Positions 14,204 to 16,618 of a stretch of 16,618 nt of DNA are shown here, in pieces. The DNA is from Microcystis sp. T1-4. Lineage in GTDB: Bacteria > Cyanobacteriota > Cyanobacteriia > Cyanobacteriales > Microcystaceae. The position numbers and the translations under genes are program-made. How positions within the stretch are numbered: position 1 is the stretch's first letter; every line of letters starts with the position of its first letter. The stretch covers positions 1 to 16,618 of the forward strand of contig NZ_CAIP01000445.1 of the NCBI RefSeq assembly GCF_000297435.1, in the 5' to 3' direction. The notes below the pieces were generated by a model. The model was not told the origin of the DNA and did no database searches. It was given only the letters and a program-made list of their open reading frames with translations.

Positions 14204-14487
14204 AATCCCACTTGCTTTATACTTGTTGGCTATTTTTGATTATATATGTATTTAAGATGTTTTACAATACTTTTTAAGTCGGAGTACACTGCAAAATGCT
14301 GGTGTTGGCACCTCTGATCACAACGTCGGCGGGGATTATCCCTGTCGATTTTTTTGCCTTGCCACTTTTTTTGTATATCGAAGCACAATCGATAAAATCA
14401 TCTTGGGAAATTTCTCTTAATTTAGTTAACTATTATTAGTATATAAAAGCACATCTCTTTAAATAACTTAAAGGAATTATTAGAGAT

Positions 14488-14532
14488 ATGAAAAGAGCGA
14501 TACTTTTTCTTAGTATAGGGTTACACATTTAA
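14488..14532 (+). CDS. Possible 14-codon leader peptide
   Basis: ATG AAA AGA GCG ... ATT TAA encodes MKRAILFLSIGLHI. It begins about 40 nt after the candidate -10 (14442-14447) and ends 20 nt before the inverted repeat at 14552. GAG close to the ATG is a poor ribosome-binding site, AAAGGA further up a better one. It has no cysteine, and methionine only at the start, so it is not an obvious sulfur-sensing attenuator peptide. It may be a chance frame. Confidence 0.2.
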   Translation: MKRAILFLSIGLHI

Positions 14533-14551
14533 GAAAGTTTTCTGAGATTTA

Positions 14552-14594
14552 TCCTAAAAAATTATTTTTTTGCTGCTTTTTTAGGAAATAATTT
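14552..14594 (+). promoter_or_regulatory. Mutually exclusive leader hairpins upstream of phycocyanin
   Basis: TCCTAAAAAA (14552-14561) and TTTTTTAGGA (14577-14586) form a perfect 10-bp stem with a 15-nt loop. AAATTATTT (14559-14567), inside that structure, can pair with AAATAATTT (14586-14594). The two pairings share bases and cannot form together. Both are AT-only apart from the two G-C pairs of the first, so stability is low and chance is a real alternative. Confidence 0.3.
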
Positions 14595-14634
14595 TTAATA
14601 AACAAAGGTGTAAATATAGTTTATAAAATAATTC

Positions 14635-14865
14635 ATGGCAAAAACGAAATATTACTGTAAAAGGGGATCAAGGCTAAATTCAATTAACAAGAATTGTTCC
14701 TCGATATACAAAAAAATCTGGCCAAGGGAGAGTAAAACTTTTTTCAAGGACGATAGTATAGTCCCAAGAAAAAAACTCCTAGATACTTTATCGGAAAAAA
14801 TAAAGAAAAGCCAGAGAAATCAACCTCGATATTTTGCCGAAACCAATCATCATTATAGGAGATGA
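14635..14865 (+). CDS. Doubtful 76-codon open frame in the phycocyanin leader
   Basis: A lysine- and serine-rich frame (three Cys, one Met) ending in TGA at 14863-14865, just past the Shine-Dalgarno AGGAG of the beta-subunit gene. There is no ribosome-binding site before its ATG and the composition is that of AT-rich spacer DNA. I recognise no family. Translation through the beta ribosome-binding site could couple or occlude phycocyanin synthesis, but the frame is more likely spurious. Confidence 0.2.
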   Translation: MAKTKYYCKRGSRLNSINKNCSSIYKKIWPRESKTFFKDDSIVPRKKLLDTLSEKIKKSQRNQPRYFAETNHHYRR

Positions 14866-14870
14866 AAACT

Positions 14871-15392
14871 ATGGTGTTAGATGCCTTTGCCAAAGTCGTT
14901 TCTCAGGCCGATACCCGGGGGGAATACCTGAGCGAGAATCAAGTCAATGCCCTAATTGCCTTCGTCAAAGATGGTAATAAACGCGTGGATGTAGTCAATC
15001 GTCTTTCCAGTAATTCTTCTGCGATCGTTACCGATGCCGCGCGTAGTTTGTTTTCAGAACAGCCCGTTTTAGTTGCTCCCGGTGGCAACGCCTATACAAA
15101 CCGTCGTGCCGCCGCCTGCCTGCGGGATTTGGAAATTATCCTGCGCTACGTTACCTATGCCACCTTCACCGGCGATGCCAGCATCCTCGATGATCGCGCC
15201 TTGAACGGTCTCCGGGAAACCTACGTCGCCCTAGGAGTTCCGGGGGCTTCTGTTGCGGCCGGAATTCTCAAGCTCAAGGACGCTTCCCTTGCCCTAGCGG
15301 CCGATCCCAACGGGATCACTCGCGGGGATTGCAGTTCTTTACTAGCAGAAGTCGCTTCCTACTTCGATCGAGCGGCGGCGGCAGTTTCCTGA
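14871..15392 (+). CDS. cpcB: Sulfur-depleted C-phycocyanin beta subunit
   Basis: A 173-residue phycocyanin beta chain, a rod component of the light-harvesting phycobilisome on the thylakoid surface. Start at ATG 14871 because AGGAG lies 9 nt upstream; ATG 14862 abuts that site. The two bilin attachment cysteines are kept, C83 (AACLRD) and C154 (GDCSS), with the N73 that is normally methylated. Methionine occurs only at position 1. Typical beta chains read RRMAACLRDMEII and DRCLNG; here they read RRAAACLRDLEII and DRALNG, so two Met and the free Cys109 are replaced, and further Met sites are Leu, Val or Ala. This is the pattern of the cpc3 phycocyanin of Calothrix PCC 7601, induced by sulfur limitation. 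First gene of a two-gene operon; no linker genes follow. Confidence 0.93.
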   Translation: MVLDAFAKVVSQADTRGEYLSENQVNALIAFVKDGNKRVDVVNRLSSNSSAIVTDAARSLFSEQPVLVAPGGNAYTNRRAAACLRDLEIILRYVTYATFTGDASILDDRALNGLRETYVALGVPGASVAAGILKLKDASLALAADPNGITRGDCSSLLAEVASYFDRAAAAVS

Positions 15393-15447
15393 TGCTGTGA
15401 CTTTCTTCTCTCAATCCGATTAAACTTTTGTAGGAGCAATTCCATCA

Positions 15448-15939
15448 ATGACCAAGACACCTTTAACCGAAGCGGTGGCTACTGCCGATTCCCAAGGCCG
15501 TTTTCTCAGCAGTGCTGAATTACAAGTGGCGTTCGGTCGTTTCCGTCAGGCCGCCATCACCCTAGAAGGGGTAAAAATCCTCGCCCAAAAGGCCCCCAGT
15601 TTAGCCCAAGAAGCAGCCAACGCTGTCTATCAAAAATTTCCCTACACCACCCAACTCCAGGGGCCGAACTATGCCTACGATGAGCGGGGGAAATCCAAGT
15701 GCGTTCGCGATATCGGCTACTATATCCGAATTATCACCTATGCCCTCGTGGTGGGGGGTACAGGCCCGATCGATGAATATCTAGTCGCCGGTTTGAGTGA
15801 AATTAATAGTGCCTTTGAACTATCTCCTAGCTGGTATATCGAAGCCTTAAAATACATCAAAACCAATCACGGATTAAGTGGGGATGCTGCTGTAGAAGCT
15901 AATTCCTACATTGATTATGTGATCAACGCCCTTAGCTAA
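15448..15939 (+). CDS. cpcA: Sulfur-depleted C-phycocyanin alpha subunit
   Basis: A 163-residue phycocyanin alpha chain; family length is 162-163. It pairs with the beta chain to form the alpha-beta monomer of phycobilisome rods. The bilin cysteine C85 in KCVRDIGYY is kept and is the only cysteine; the only methionine is the start. The Cys of the usual TYCLVAGG segment is Ala99 (TYALVVGG). N- and C-terminal signatures are conserved (KTPLTEAVATADSQGRFLS, SYIDYVINALS), while residues 33-60 diverge from standard CpcA. AGGAG lies 11 nt before the ATG, 55 bp after the beta stop, and a terminator follows. Without cpcC/cpcD linkers nearby the hexamers must use linkers encoded elsewhere. Confidence 0.93.
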   Translation: MTKTPLTEAVATADSQGRFLSSAELQVAFGRFRQAAITLEGVKILAQKAPSLAQEAANAVYQKFPYTTQLQGPNYAYDERGKSKCVRDIGYYIRIITYALVVGGTGPIDEYLVAGLSEINSAFELSPSWYIEALKYIKTNHGLSGDAAVEANSYIDYVINALS

Positions 15940-15984
15940 TTCCCGTCAACTTCACGTCAACATAAGCTCAAATCTCCTAAATTC

Positions 15985-16012
15985 ACCTCGGGATGAGCGC
16001 CGAGGTTTTTTT
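15985..16012 (+). terminator. Rho-independent terminator of the phycocyanin operon
   Basis: ACCTCGG (15985-15991) and CCGAGGT (16000-16006) form a 7-bp stem with an 8-nt loop, followed by T7 (16006-16012). It lies 46 bp after the cpcA stop, so the operon ends after two genes and no rod-linker genes are read through. Confidence 0.88.
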
Positions 16013-16053
16013 GCGTCCGTCTAACTTGGTCGTCCTCGGGAACCTACCCTAAC

Positions 16054-16080
16054 AAAAAAACCATCTTGGGCAAGATGGTT
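16054..16080 (-). terminator. Rho-independent terminator of the rhodanese gene
   Basis: On the minus strand, AACCATCTTG pairs with CAAGATGGTT (16080-16071 and 16068-16059), with the effective loop formed by the central bases, then T7 (16060-16054). It lies 34 bp after the rhodanese stop and sits back to back with the phycocyanin terminator, insulating the convergent units. Confidence 0.85.
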
Positions 16081-16113
16081 AAACACAACGAGTATAAACC
16101 GACAAACTTGACT

Positions 16114-16618
16114 TTAGACTGCTTTTTCTGGCCCGGTAGCGACGGGCAGATCCGTGGTACTGTACTCTGTCCAAGAACCCTCATAAATTCGCACCTTGGG
16201 ATAACCGAGCAGATGTTTGAGGACAATATACTGTAAAGTCGCTTCCCGTCCGGTACTGCAACTGACGATAATATTATCCGAGGGCTTGATGTTGCGTTGG
16301 GCAAGAATCTTCCTGATTTCGTCTAAAGATTTCAATTTATGAGGATTTTTCAGGGATTCATCCGGATTATTCGCTTCCGTAAAGGTCGGCCAGGGTATAT
16401 TTTTCGCCCCCGGAATATGACCATTTCTCAGCCAGATATCCTGTTTCCCCTGAAAAAGTTCTTCGGGTCTAGGATCGATAAAAACCACATCGGGTTTGCC
16501 GAGCAATTTCTCTACTTCTGCTAAATTTACCCGAATCGAGGGATTATCACGGACAGTAAAGCTCCCGGGTTGATATTTAGGGAATTCTTTAGTTACCTTT
16601 TGTTCGGAACCCTTATAA
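16114..16618 (-). CDS. Rhodanese-type sulfurtransferase, C-terminal part (cut by window edge)
   Basis: At least 167 residues are read to the right edge, with no start codon inside the window; the frame continues through SIRVNLAEVEKLLG upstream of a TTG at 16506 that could be mistaken for a start. The rhodanese domain carries the active-site loop SCSTGREA, with the persulfide-forming cysteine and T-G-R, and preceding IDPRPEELFQG and GHIPGAKNIPWPTF. The visible FTVRDNPSIRVNLAEV segment resembles the linker between two rhodanese domains, so the gene is probably a tandem thiosulfate/3-mercaptopyruvate sulfurtransferase. It moves sulfane sulfur to cyanide or thiols, consistent with the neighbouring sulfur genes. 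Convergent with cpcA. Confidence 0.85.
   Translation of the reverse strand, partial: YKGSEQKVTKEFPKYQPGSFTVRDNPSIRVNLAEVEKLLGKPDVVFIDPRPEELFQGKQDIWLRNGHIPGAKNIPWPTFTEANNPDESLKNPHKLKSLDEIRKILAQRNIKPSDNIIVSCSTGREATLQYIVLKHLLGYPKVRIYEGSWTEYSTTDLPVATGPEKAV

Larger units (their letters stand above)
14204..14870. other. AT-rich divergent spacer: cysK and phycocyanin promoters
   Basis: 667 bp between the cysK start and the phycocyanin beta start. The left 80 bp carry the cysK promoter on the minus strand. The plus strand has TATAAA at 14442-14447 as a possible -10 for the phycocyanin operon, implying a leader of about 400 nt. The leader contains a 14-codon frame (14488-14532), a 10-bp inverted repeat (14552-14586) and a 76-codon open frame running into the beta Shine-Dalgarno sequence. 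The length and structure suggest regulation in the leader. Confidence 0.55.

Noticed and set aside
14871..15939. Phycoerythrocyanin, phycoerythrin or allophycocyanin instead of phycocyanin
   Set aside because: The beta chain has the phycocyanin pattern of two single bilin cysteines and NGITRGDCS, and the alpha chain has KTPLTEAVATADSQGRFLS and NYAYDERGKSKC, all phycocyanin signatures.
16114..16506. Complete short rhodanese gene starting at TTG 16506
   Set aside because: The same frame is open for a further 37 codons to the window edge and encodes a typical interdomain linker, so the gene is longer and cut by the window.

Overview
The window looks like a chromosomal segment of a unicellular cyanobacterium, most likely Microcystis or a close relative. 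The octamer GCGATCGC (HIP1, typical of cyanobacteria) recurs in many genes, a phycocyanin beta/alpha pair is present, and the intergenic spacers hold the AT-rich and 'agggtgt' repeat debris common in Microcystis. The genus is inference; the phylum is well supported. No rRNA, tRNA, transposase, CRISPR array or phage gene was found.

Layout. Positions 1-442 are non-coding and carry a 57-bp duplication of the 3' end of the neighbouring LysR gene. A lysR gene (443-1363, minus) diverges from a CadD-type transporter (1510-2193). A DUF202 membrane protein (2532-2966) converges on a TauE/SafE anion permease (2977-3774, minus), which diverges from an orphan sulfate-transport ATPase gene cysA (4059-5063). 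A PIN toxin and its antitoxin lie at 5079-5848 (minus). An exported pentapeptide-repeat protein (5904-6443, minus) diverges from a TerC-family membrane protein (6818-7513). A small cysteine-rich protein (7652-7897) is followed by a terminator. A minus-strand block then holds a second DUF202 protein, an SPFH (band-7) protein with an apparent frameshift, a second CadD-type transporter, a Crp-family regulator, a Met/Cys-free exported helical protein, an MgtC protein, a cystathionine gamma-synthase/lyase and cysteine synthase. After a 667-bp AT-rich spacer comes a two-gene phycocyanin operon (14871-15939) with its own terminator. A rhodanese, cut by the right edge, runs on the minus strand.

Main finding. 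The phycocyanin pair is a sulfur-depleted variant. Each subunit has methionine only at the start codon, and cysteine only at the bilin attachment sites (two in beta, one in alpha). Conserved Met and Cys positions of ordinary phycocyanin are replaced by Ala or Leu. This is the logic of the cpc3 phycocyanin of Calothrix PCC 7601, which is made in sulfur starvation. Here it sits beside cysK, a cystathionine gamma enzyme and a rhodanese, with cysA, TauE/SafE and a Crp-family regulator within about 12 kb. The block can be read as a sulfur-economy locus covering uptake, assimilation, transsulfuration and sparing of sulfur in the most abundant cell protein.

Second finding. A repeated promoter module (ATTTATT-N20-TTGnTTTT, partly palindromic, with the TTG serving as a -35 element in three copies) lies upstream of cadD-1, the pentapeptide gene, terC and DUF202-2, with a weaker copy before DUF202-1. 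One copy lies in the lysR-cadD divergent spacer, so the LysR protein is the natural candidate regulator of this membrane/ion-homeostasis set. The same promoters also decide the start codons of two genes.
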